A DNA stretch of 40,577 nucleotides from an uncultured Alistipes sp. (GTDB taxonomy: Bacteria; Bacteroidota; Bacteroidia; Bacteroidales; Rikenellaceae): NCBI GenBank assembly GCA_900768015.1, contig CAAGBI010000024.1, forward strand, positions 1 through 40,577, given 5' to 3'. The translations under genes were made by a program, and so were the position numbers. The notes beneath the pieces were generated by a model. The model was given only the letters and a program-made list of their open reading frames with translations. It made no database searches and was not told the DNA's origin. This document shows positions 15,807 to 22,969 of the stretch, in pieces. The stretch's first letter is position 1. Every line of letters starts with the position of its first letter.

Positions 15807-15903
15807 TTATTTGCAAACTATTTTTAGGATATTTTATATACCTATGTTATATTATATTAATGCCACTTTTTTAGGCGAAAACAGAAAAATAATCGTCAGA
15901 AAA

Positions 15904-15934
15904 TTTGGTGATATAAAAATTATCACTACCTTTG
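15904..15934 (+). promoter_or_regulatory. Promoter of the ABC transporter/GntR operon
   Basis: TTTG (15904-15907), 19 bases, TACCTTTG (15927-15934), a perfect consensus. The operator at 15936-15959 follows after one base. The region 15807-15903 between the two promoters is AT-rich, with no gene. Confidence 0.88.
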
Positions 15935-15935
15935 C

Positions 15936-15959
15936 AGTGTATTAGTAATGTAATACACA
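15936..15959. promoter_or_regulatory. 24-bp palindromic operator, proximal copy
   Basis: AGTGTATTA-N6-TAATACACA, nine-base arms with one end mismatch, same N6 spacing as the copy at 15750. It overlaps the predicted transcription start, so a bound repressor would block initiation. The operon it precedes encodes a GntR-family regulator, suggesting autoregulation. Confidence 0.8.
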
Positions 15960-15999
15960 AACGAGGCACGATTTCTCAACCTCTAAAATTGTAGAGTTT

Positions 16000-16827
16000 A
16001 TGATAAGAACTAAGAATTTGACATTCGGTTACAGGTCGCGACGCAAGGTGCTGAACGACATCACCCTCGAACTTGGCGAGGGTCACATCCACGGCCTCTT
16101 GGGCTGCAATGGCATCGGTAAGACCACACTCCTAAAGCTCATCTGCGGCATCATGCGCCCAGGTAGCGGTGAGGTGCGTGTCGATGGCATCGACCCCATG
16201 ACGCGCCAGCCACAGATGTTCTCGGAGCTGATGATTATACCCGAGGAGTTCGACCTGCCCAATCTCTCGTTGGAGCGCTACGCAGCGATGATGAAGCCCT
16301 TCTATCCCCGCTTCGACCATGGCTCTATGCGCCGCTATGCCGAGGAGCTAAAGGTGAACACCGAGGACAAGCTCCACAACATGTCTATGGGTCAGCGCAA
16401 GAAGGCATACATAGCCTTTGCCCTTGCTTGCAATGTGCGCACGCTGCTTATGGATGAGCCAACAAATGGCCTCGACATCCCCTCGAAGAGTATCTTCCGC
16501 CGCTTGCTCGCCTCGTATGTCGATGAGGAGCGCATGGTGGTCATCTCTACGCACCAGGTGGCAGATGTCGAGTCATTGTTGGATAACATCGTAATCCTCG
16601 ACAACGAGGGCGTGGCGCTCGCTGCTACAACAACCGAGATATGTAACAAACTAAAGTTCGGCCGTGCTGAAGAGAACGATAGTGTGCTCTATAAGGAGAT
16701 GACCATTGCTGGCGAGATGGCGGTGATGGAGAACAGCGCGGGCGAGGATACGCAGCTCAACATCGAGCTACTGTTCAACGCCGTGACTGCCGACCGCAAG
16801 GCTATTAACAACCTTTTTAACCGTTAG
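16000..16827 (+). CDS. ABC transporter ATP-binding protein
   Basis: A 275-residue cytoplasmic ATPase subunit. Walker A is GCNGIGKT (35-42), the signature is MSMGQ (128-132, a variant of LSGGQ), Walker B is LLMDEP (149-154) followed by the D-loop TNGLD, and the H-loop His185 is in VISTHQ. The C-terminal 70 residues are an extension without a motif I know. The ATPase is followed after 4 bases by a membrane subunit and then a YtrA-like regulator. This three-gene layout resembles YtrABC-type transporters, which respond to cell-envelope-active compounds in Firmicutes. The substrate here is unknown. Confidence 0.92.
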   Translation: MIRTKNLTFGYRSRRKVLNDITLELGEGHIHGLLGCNGIGKTTLLKLICGIMRPGSGEVRVDGIDPMTRQPQMFSELMIIPEEFDLPNLSLERYAAMMKPFYPRFDHGSMRRYAEELKVNTEDKLHNMSMGQRKKAYIAFALACNVRTLLMDEPTNGLDIPSKSIFRRLLASYVDEERMVVISTHQVADVESLLDNIVILDNEGVALAATTTEICNKLKFGRAEENDSVLYKEMTIAGEMAVMENSAGEDTQLNIELLFNAVTADRKAINNLFNR

Positions 16828-16831
16828 ACCT

Positions 16832-17557
16832 ATGAAGAGCTTTTCAATATCTCGCGTGGCACACTACGCCCGCTACCACTATAGCGTAACACGCTTCACC
16901 TACCTTAGTTTTATCTTGGCTATGATAGCCCTGCCCACACTCTTTGGCATACTCGGCAAAAACCTATATACGGCAAAGGAGATGCTTATACCCCTCTATA
17001 TCTTTGCGGGTATAGCCATGGCCAGTGCAACAACACGCATGATGCGTGGCCGAGGAACGAAGATTATGGATAGCGTGCTTCCCGTAACGGCTGCCGAGCG
17101 CCATGTGTTCAATGTCTTTAACCTCGCCGTGGTCTACCCTGTGCTCTTTGCTCTGGTGGCGGTAGTGGTTCTGGGTATTGTGTCAGTATTCAATAAGGCG
17201 TCAATAAGTTTTGGCGAGGCATATGCACTGCTGGCTGAAGATACACTTTTGGAGTGGACCGTATATGTCATTATGCAGATTGGCTGCTCTGTGGCACTGC
17301 TTATCAACCTGCTTGCTCGCCGCAGCCTTATCCTTGCATATATAATTGCCTTCTTCGGCTCGCAGACACTCCTTGTGCTCTTTGTCTTGGGCATGGAGTG
17401 GTTGTCGGATAATGTTGAGTTCTGCTGGTCGTTCAATCCTACCGAGGCGGAGTGGGATGCTATAAAGTGCGCCCTTAAGACCATCTTCTGCTTGATCCCC
17501 GTGGTGATATACACCCTCTGCTACATCGTGTTGCGTAAGCGTCAAGTTAAATGGTAA
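16832..17557 (+). CDS. ABC transporter membrane subunit
   Basis: A 241-residue integral membrane protein with about six hydrophobic segments (about 24-45, 50-68, 95-118, 138-160, 165-188 and 212-232) and a basic C-terminus (RKRQVKW). It has no family motif beyond the permease-like hydropathy, and I identify it by position: 4 bases after the ATPase and 15 bases before the GntR gene. With the ATPase it would form the transporter core. Direction and substrate are not evident from sequence. Export or sensing of a membrane-active compound is a reasonable inference from the YtrA-type regulator. Confidence 0.8.
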   Translation: MKSFSISRVAHYARYHYSVTRFTYLSFILAMIALPTLFGILGKNLYTAKEMLIPLYIFAGIAMASATTRMMRGRGTKIMDSVLPVTAAERHVFNVFNLAVVYPVLFALVAVVVLGIVSVFNKASISFGEAYALLAEDTLLEWTVYVIMQIGCSVALLINLLARRSLILAYIIAFFGSQTLLVLFVLGMEWLSDNVEFCWSFNPTEAEWDAIKCALKTIFCLIPVVIYTLCYIVLRKRQVKW

Positions 17558-17572
17558 TCAAAGATTTAGCCT

Positions 17573-17914
17573 ATGCAGTTCAGTGAAGAGAAGCCTATTT
17601 GGCGACAGATATACGACCATATTACGATGCGTATTCTCTCGGGCGAGTGGCGCGAGGATGAGCGCATAATATCGGTGCGTGAGATGGCGGCAACGGTGGG
17701 TGTCAACCCCAATACCGTCATGCGCAGCTATGAGCGACTGGAGGCCGACGGCATCATCTACAACCGTCGTGGTGTCGGCTTCTTTGTGGCCGTGGGCGCA
17801 CAGGACCACATTAAGCAGCTCGAGCGCAAGAAGTTTATGGACGAGGAGCTCCCGCGCCTTAAGGAGCGCCTCTCGCACATCGGCCTCAGCATCGAGGTCA
17901 GGGTTCATAATTAA
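17573..17914 (+). CDS. GntR family transcriptional regulator, YtrA subfamily
   Basis: A 113-residue DNA-binding protein. The winged helix-turn-helix occupies about 10-78 (PIWRQIYDHITMRILSGEW, ISVREMAATVGVNPNTVMRS, YERLEADGIIYNRRGVGFFV), followed by only about 35 residues of helix. This short C-terminus defines the YtrA subfamily, which usually represses its own ABC operon. It is last in the operon, with a long terminator beginning at 17963. The palindromes at 15936 and 15750 are its most likely sites, since they have the TGTA..TACA ends common for GntR proteins and sit at transcription starts (inference). Confidence 0.93.
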   Translation: MQFSEEKPIWRQIYDHITMRILSGEWREDERIISVREMAATVGVNPNTVMRSYERLEADGIIYNRRGVGFFVAVGAQDHIKQLERKKFMDEELPRLKERLSHIGLSIEVRVHN

Positions 17915-17962
17915 TCGTGGCGTCGATGGCATAGTGCGCGATAGTGCATTTTGGAATTAAGA

Positions 17963-18030
17963 GACAAAGGAGGATGAGACGAAGTTGTAGAGTAATAACA
18001 ACTTCTGCTCACTCTCTTTTGTCTTTTTTT
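17963..18030 (+). terminator. Terminator of the ABC/GntR operon
   Basis: A long imperfect stem: GACAAAG..GAAGTTGT on the left (from 17963) pairs with ACAACTTC..TTTTGTC on the right (to 18023), then seven T follow (18024-18030). Confidence 0.85.
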
Positions 18031-18068
18031 CTATTGTGCCCTCCCAAAAAAAAAGTGCTTATCCCTTA

Positions 18069-18097
18069 TTGTGCATTGCCAAATTTTACTAACTTTG
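18069..18097 (+). promoter_or_regulatory. Promoter of the LRR lipoprotein operon
   Basis: TTG (18069-18071), 18 bases, TAACTTTG (18090-18097). The -7 box is exact and the -33 box partial. The leader to ATG 18143 would be about 38 bases. Confidence 0.7.
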
Positions 18098-18142
18098 CCT
18101 ACGGATTTTGAAATAACGCACAAATAACAAAACTAAAACACT

Positions 18143-20167
18143 ATGAAAAAACTCTACTTACTCCTTATCGCGGCTATGGCTTTTGTGGCGTGTGATAATA
18201 AGGAGCCCGCTCCCCAGAGCAGCCTTAAGTTGCTCGGAGATCAGTCTACAGAGCTTCACTTCGAGGGCTGGGCAGACTTCGAGAGTATCACTTTTGATGC
18301 TCCCGTAAACTGGATGATTATCATCGACGACAATGCCGAGTGGTTCAAGGTTACACCCCTCTATGGTGAGGCGGGTGAATCTACCATCAGCGTTGAGGTA
18401 TTCGACTATAACGGCGAGGCAAAGCGCGAGGGTGGCTTTGCAATCGTTGCGGGTGACCAGCGCATAGAGTTCACCGTAACACAGCTGTCATCTACAGACC
18501 CCAACAGCGACTATGTTTACATCGAGGATGAGAACTTCGAGATGTATCTTATTAGAATGTTCGACTCGAATGGCGACGAACGCATCGACAAGAGCGAGGC
18601 GGCCAAGGTAACGAAGATTGCTTGTAGTGACAACGAGATTCGCTCATTGGAGGGTATCAAGAATTTCCCTGCGCTCGAGATTCTCGACTGCTCATACAAT
18701 GTTATCGAGGGCACACTCGACCTCTCAGGCATGGAGAGCCTTAAGGAGGCATATCTCGACCACAACCTCTACACACACATCAACCTCGCAGGTTGCTCAA
18801 ACCTCCGTATTGTTGAGGCTAACGACAATGTGGAGCACACCCCCGAGTACACATCTATCTTCCGTACCGAGAGCATTGACCTAAGTGGTTGTAGCGAGTT
18901 GCTCTACTTGGATCTTACCGATAATGGCATCACTGAAATCGACCTTAGCGAGTGCCCTAAGTTGCAGGCGTTGCGCATGACATGGAACGCTCTCAAGAGC
19001 ATCGATGTTACAAAGAACCCTGAGCTCACACACCTCTATGTTCGCAAGAACCCCGACTTGACAGGCGTCATCGACCTGTCAAATAACACAAAGCTCGTTG
19101 AGGTGTGGTGCGCAGAGAGCAAGGTAAGTGGCTTGAACCTCTCAAATGACCACTCATCGTTGGAGAAGATTGTGTCATACTACTCTGATATTGAGAGCCT
19201 CGACCTCTCAACATGTCCCAACCTCCGCTACCTCGAGGCACACGGCATGAAGCTCACATCTATCGACCTCACACAGTGCTCGAAACTCGACTACTTGTGG
19301 CTCAAGTTTAACGCCATCACCGAGCTTGACCTCACAAACTGCCCCGAGGTTACAGAGGTGCAGGCGGGTGGTAACAAAATCGGCTCACTCGATATGTCAC
19401 ACTGCCCCAATATCCTCTTGTTGGAGGTTGCCAACAACGCCCTTACAGAGGTTAATTTGTCGGGCTGTACAAGACTTGAGTCGTTGGATTTGAGCGCAAA
19501 CCAGCTCACCGAGCTCGACCTCTCGGACTGCGACAAGCTCTTCTCGGCAAGCGTAAGCGAGAACAAACTTACTACGCTCGATGTTTCGGGTAAGCCCGAG
19601 TTGGTGGTGTTGAGCTGCTCATTCAACCAGATTGCAGAGATCAACACAGAGGGTTGCCGTGATCTTCGTTGGTTGTATGCCGACAACAATAAACTCACAC
19701 ACCTCGACCTTCGTGCCAACACTAAAATCGAGGAGCTCGCACTCACAAATAACGAGCTTGAGGAGTTGCTCGTAAGTGGCTTGGAGGCGTTGTCACTATG
19801 TGAGTTCAATAGCAACAATCTCGAGCGCCTCGACCTCTCGGGATGTCCCTCAGTCTACGAACTTTATGTCCATGATAACCCCCTTGCATATTTCAGTGTC
19901 TACGACTGTGCAAATCTCTACCAGATTGACTTCCGCCGCACGCAGTTAAAGTCAATGGATCTCTCTAACAACAAGAATGTGGCCTTCATCTTCGGTGAGG
20001 AGAACCCACAGCTCAAGACCATCTATATCCACCCCGAGGCACCCATCAACACAATCTCGTGTGATGAGCATGTTGAGGTTTATCTCTACGATGCCGAGGA
20101 GCATAACGATGTAAACTCGGGCAACTGGGGCGATGAGGATGTCAACCCATGGGCCGATGCCGCATAA
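18143..20167 (+). CDS. BACON-EF-hand-LRR surface lipoprotein
   Basis: A 674-residue exported lipoprotein with a lipobox ending at Cys17 (FVAC). Residues about 28-116 look like a BACON domain (ITFDAPVNWMIIIDD, STISVEVFDYNGE, IEFTVTQLSS). Residues 141-152 (DSNGDERIDKSE) fit an EF-hand calcium loop (D-x-N-x-D-x-x-I-D-x-x-E). From about 165 to 645 run about 20 leucine-rich repeats of 21 residues with the pattern DLSxCPxLxxLxxxxNxLxxL. A short acidic tail ends NPWADAA. The LRR solenoid suggests protein binding at the cell surface. The ligand is unknown. A fimbrillin-like lipoprotein gene follows by 27 bases in the same operon. Confidence 0.88.
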   Translation: MKKLYLLLIAAMAFVACDNKEPAPQSSLKLLGDQSTELHFEGWADFESITFDAPVNWMIIIDDNAEWFKVTPLYGEAGESTISVEVFDYNGEAKREGGFAIVAGDQRIEFTVTQLSSTDPNSDYVYIEDENFEMYLIRMFDSNGDERIDKSEAAKVTKIACSDNEIRSLEGIKNFPALEILDCSYNVIEGTLDLSGMESLKEAYLDHNLYTHINLAGCSNLRIVEANDNVEHTPEYTSIFRTESIDLSGCSELLYLDLTDNGITEIDLSECPKLQALRMTWNALKSIDVTKNPELTHLYVRKNPDLTGVIDLSNNTKLVEVWCAESKVSGLNLSNDHSSLEKIVSYYSDIESLDLSTCPNLRYLEAHGMKLTSIDLTQCSKLDYLWLKFNAITELDLTNCPEVTEVQAGGNKIGSLDMSHCPNILLLEVANNALTEVNLSGCTRLESLDLSANQLTELDLSDCDKLFSASVSENKLTTLDVSGKPELVVLSCSFNQIAEINTEGCRDLRWLYADNNKLTHLDLRANTKIEELALTNNELEELLVSGLEALSLCEFNSNNLERLDLSGCPSVYELYVHDNPLAYFSVYDCANLYQIDFRRTQLKSMDLSNNKNVAFIFGEENPQLKTIYIHPEAPINTISCDEHVEVYLYDAEEHNDVNSGNWGDEDVNPWADAA

Positions 20168-20194
20168 TTACTAACCGACAAAGTATTTAAGAAA

Positions 20195-21631
20195 ATGAAT
20201 AAGAAGATATTGACAATTCTTGGTGCGGCCATGGCCCTCGTCGCTGTGTCGTGCCAGAGAGATAGCGCAACTATTGCAGTTGGCGATGAGATGCGTACCG
20301 TAGATGTATATGCTGCCCAGACCCGCACAACAATCGGCTATGAGGCATCGGATGTTTCGCACCTCGAGTGGTGTGAGGGCGATAGGGTAGCCTATGTAAC
20401 AGATGTTGCAGGCGACACCTTCAAGAGTGCCGAGATGAAGTATAGCGCAAAGGGTTGGTACTTCTCAAGTAATGTTACCGCCGCTGCCGAGACAATCTAT
20501 GTCATCTACCCCGTGGGTGACAATGTGGGCAAGAGCCTCGCCGAGGCAAAGGCTTCGCTCGCGGCTGAGTTCCAGCAGGTGGCAGATGCCGACTTCGTTG
20601 GCGAGAACCTCCCAATGTATGCTTCAGCCCCCATCACCAGCACAAGCCGTGTGGAGGTTGTCTATGAGGTTATGGCCTCTGTGGTACGCTTTAGTGTCGT
20701 AGGCGAGGGCCACGATGTCGAGAGCCTCCAGAGTGTTACGCTCACAACAAATGAGCCTTTGGTGGGTGACTATAGCTACGATGCAGCATCTGGCAAGATG
20801 CTCTTCGAGGGCGCTGCAAACAGCATCAAGGTGGACTATATAAGCGCTACAGAGTTGGGCGAGGATGTGCTTTTGGCGCGCACTCACGACATCTATATGG
20901 TTGTGCCCTCGGCTACCTTCACTGGCGTAGATGTTGTCGTTAAGACTGACGCCGACACATATGTCTGGAGCAATGGCACTATGGACCTTTCGCACCCCGA
21001 GCGCAGACTCTATCGTGTAGCTCTGGACCTTGCTGCGGCAGATGGTGCTCCCGCACCCGTAAACCGCTACTTCAGCCCCGTATGCTCATTGGATGAGATT
21101 ACCGACGAGGGTACATACCTCATCGCTACAAACATCGACGGCAAGTACTATGTGACAAATAATGAACCTACAGATGCTGCTAACTACTACTATGTAGAGG
21201 GCATAGAGCTCCCATCTGATGAGTTTGGTGTGCTCCATAGTGAGGATGCCATGAACTACACATGGAGCATCACAAAGCATGACCAGGGCTATATGCTCTA
21301 CTCTGCGAATATGGTGAAGCAGGGCTCAAAGGGTGTGTACCTCATCTCGCAGGGTGGCTCCGATATGTTCTCTGGCGAGGGTGGCTACGAGGGTAAGGCG
21401 TGGTATGTGCTTCCCTCGGCACTCCCCACAGGTGACTTAGCATCGCGTGCATACTGGGATATCACCGTTGATGGCAATGGCACAGCTGTGCTTTACAACA
21501 AGTATGACCGTGGCGTAGACATGCGCGTATGCTACAAATATTGCACCGCGCACAACTACTTCGCTCTCTGCTTCGAGGGTGCTCCCGATAAGGATGATAT
21601 TGCTATTTTGAAGCTTGCAGATGCCGAGTAA
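20195..21631 (+). CDS. Fimbrillin-like lipoprotein
   Basis: A 478-residue lipoprotein with a lipobox ending at Cys20 (AVSC). Residues about 35-280 have the look of Bacteroidales fimbrillin/Mfa-like domains: TRTTIGYEASDVSHLEWCEG, GDRVAYV, YVIYPVGDN, VRFSVVGEG, LTTNEPLVGDYSY, TFTGVDVVVKT. The C-terminal 195 residues (from NRYFSPVCSLDEITDEGTYL) form a separate beta-rich module with many aromatic residues that I do not recognise. Lectin-like folding is possible. It may be a pilus subunit or a free surface lipoprotein. No other fimbrial gene is nearby, and its partner is the LRR lipoprotein upstream. Confidence 0.75.
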   Translation: MNKKILTILGAAMALVAVSCQRDSATIAVGDEMRTVDVYAAQTRTTIGYEASDVSHLEWCEGDRVAYVTDVAGDTFKSAEMKYSAKGWYFSSNVTAAAETIYVIYPVGDNVGKSLAEAKASLAAEFQQVADADFVGENLPMYASAPITSTSRVEVVYEVMASVVRFSVVGEGHDVESLQSVTLTTNEPLVGDYSYDAASGKMLFEGAANSIKVDYISATELGEDVLLARTHDIYMVVPSATFTGVDVVVKTDADTYVWSNGTMDLSHPERRLYRVALDLAAADGAPAPVNRYFSPVCSLDEITDEGTYLIATNIDGKYYVTNNEPTDAANYYYVEGIELPSDEFGVLHSEDAMNYTWSITKHDQGYMLYSANMVKQGSKGVYLISQGGSDMFSGEGGYEGKAWYVLPSALPTGDLASRAYWDITVDGNGTAVLYNKYDRGVDMRVCYKYCTAHNYFALCFEGAPDKDDIAILKLADAE

Positions 21632-21682
21632 AGAGGCTTATTGTAAGGATGTTACACTAATTTAATGTAGATATAACAAGTT

Positions 21683-22012
21683 ATGACAGAGACACCAAAA
21701 TGCCCCGTATGTGGTGGCGAGAATACCTACTTTGACGGTTCGCTTAATGTATGCCCCGACTGTGGTCACGAGTTCCACGCAAGCGAGGAGGTAGCACCCG
21801 TAGATGATGTGGCACGCGACAGCAATGGCGCAGAGCTTATGGATGGCGACGCTGTGACCGTTATCAAGGACCTCAAGGTAAAGGGCTCATCTATGGTCAT
21901 CAAGCGTGGCACAAAGGTTAAGAGCATCCGCCTTACGGAGAACCCCGAGGAGGTGGACTGCAAAATCGATGGCAGCAGCATCGTTTTGAAGACTTGCTTC
22001 TTGAAGAAGTAG
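21683..22012 (+). CDS. yjdM: YjdM/PhnA family zinc-ribbon protein
   Basis: A 109-residue protein. The N-terminal zinc ribbon has CPVCGGE..CPDCGHEF (residues 7-29, four cysteines). After a short linker comes the conserved PhnA domain (RDSNGAELMDGDAVTVIKDL, VKGSSMVIKRGTKVKSIRL, DGSSIVLKTCFLKK). The family was named from an association with phosphonate genes but its function is not established, and no phosphonate genes are present here. It lies 51 bases after the fimbrillin-like gene and may be co-transcribed. It ends at a terminator. Confidence 0.93.
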   Translation: MTETPKCPVCGGENTYFDGSLNVCPDCGHEFHASEEVAPVDDVARDSNGAELMDGDAVTVIKDLKVKGSSMVIKRGTKVKSIRLTENPEEVDCKIDGSSIVLKTCFLKK

Positions 22013-22037
22013 GCTTCGAGCGATATAACAACACATG

Positions 22038-22067
22038 AAGCACTCCGCGAGGGGTGCTTTTTGTTTG
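22038..22067 (+). terminator. Rho-independent terminator
   Basis: AAGCACTCC (22038-22046) pairs with GGGGTGCTT (22051-22059) around a GCGA loop, with one G-T pair, and TTTTTGTTTG follows. It ends the yjdM transcript. Confidence 0.88.
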
Positions 22068-22145
22068 TAGTTAGTAATGAGCAATTTCGGACGAAAGGGT
22101 TGCCGCGTAGTCTAAAATTGTTGAAAACTTTTTCTTGTGATATAC

Positions 22146-22177
22146 TTTGTATATCCGCAAAAAAATCTCTATCTTTG
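22146..22177 (+). promoter_or_regulatory. Promoter of the plsC-parE-parC operon
   Basis: TTTG (22146-22149), 20 bases, TATCTTTG (22170-22177), a perfect consensus. Transcription should begin near 22184. The upstream in-frame TTG at 22147 therefore cannot be the plsC start, and ATG 22216 is preferred. Confidence 0.87.
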
Positions 22178-22215
22178 CCAAATTGAAAAATAGCCCCATT
22201 AAAAAAGCGTTTATT

Positions 22216-22953
22216 ATGTTAACTTTTCTCTACTACATTACCGCTGGAGTAATATGTTTCGGCCTCTATTTGCTATCGTGGATTGCCTTTTTCCTCTGCT
22301 ATCCATTCGACAAGCGTCGTGTTGTTGTCCACCGCATAAGCAAGTGGATTACCGATGTGGTATTCGGACTCCCCCCACACATGGGTCGTGATGTAGTTGG
22401 TGCAGAGAACATCGATAAAAACCAGGCCTATGTCATCGTCATCAACCACATGTCTATGATAGATATTATGAGTCTTTATCCTATACCTTTGGTGTTTAAG
22501 TGGGTGTCGAAGCGCGAGGTCTACAAAATTCCCCTCGTAGGTCGCTTGTTGTTCATGCACGGCGACATTGTCATCAACCGCTCAAGCCCCAAGGAGGCTA
22601 TGCGCTTTGTGCATGAGCAGGGCCTCAAGTGGTTGAACAAGGGTGCTTCGGTATCAATCTTCCCCGAGGGTACACGCTCTAAGGATGGCGAGATTCACAG
22701 CTTCAAGGCTGGTGCCTTCATCCTTGCTAAGGAGGCTGGCGTTCCCATCCTTCCCGTTGTGCTCGATGGTACAACATCAATGACGCGCAAGGGCCCATGG
22801 ATGAACTGGCGCAACCGTATTACCATCAAGGTGCTCCCTCCCATATCCAAGGAGCGCGTGGAGCAGGAGCCTATCAAGGATGTTATGGCCGAGGTACACG
22901 AGGCTATGGTAAACGCATTGGCCGAGGTGCGTGCAAACAAGAAGCAGAAATAA
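22216..22953 (+). CDS. plsC: 1-acyl-sn-glycerol-3-phosphate acyltransferase
   Basis: Inner-membrane-associated acyltransferase that makes phosphatidic acid in phospholipid synthesis. The protein is 245 residues from ATG 22216. A hydrophobic N-terminal segment (about 3-29) is followed by the catalytic HX4D motif (His78-Met-Ser-Met-Ile-Asp83 after VIN), a second block around GDIVINR (about 116-122) and the FPEGTRS substrate-binding motif (149-155). The length and all motifs fit the PlsC family. parE begins 16 bases downstream, and the two are likely co-transcribed. Confidence 0.94.
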   Translation: MLTFLYYITAGVICFGLYLLSWIAFFLCYPFDKRRVVVHRISKWITDVVFGLPPHMGRDVVGAENIDKNQAYVIVINHMSMIDIMSLYPIPLVFKWVSKREVYKIPLVGRLLFMHGDIVINRSSPKEAMRFVHEQGLKWLNKGASVSIFPEGTRSKDGEIHSFKAGAFILAKEAGVPILPVVLDGTTSMTRKGPWMNWRNRITIKVLPPISKERVEQEPIKDVMAEVHEAMVNALAEVRANKKQK

Positions 22954-22969
22954 GAGAAGAAACAGATAT

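Noticed and set aside
22147..22215. TTG start that would lengthen PlsC by 23 residues
   Set aside because: It lies in the -33 box and upstream of the predicted transcription start. ATG 22216 gives the normal PlsC N-terminus.
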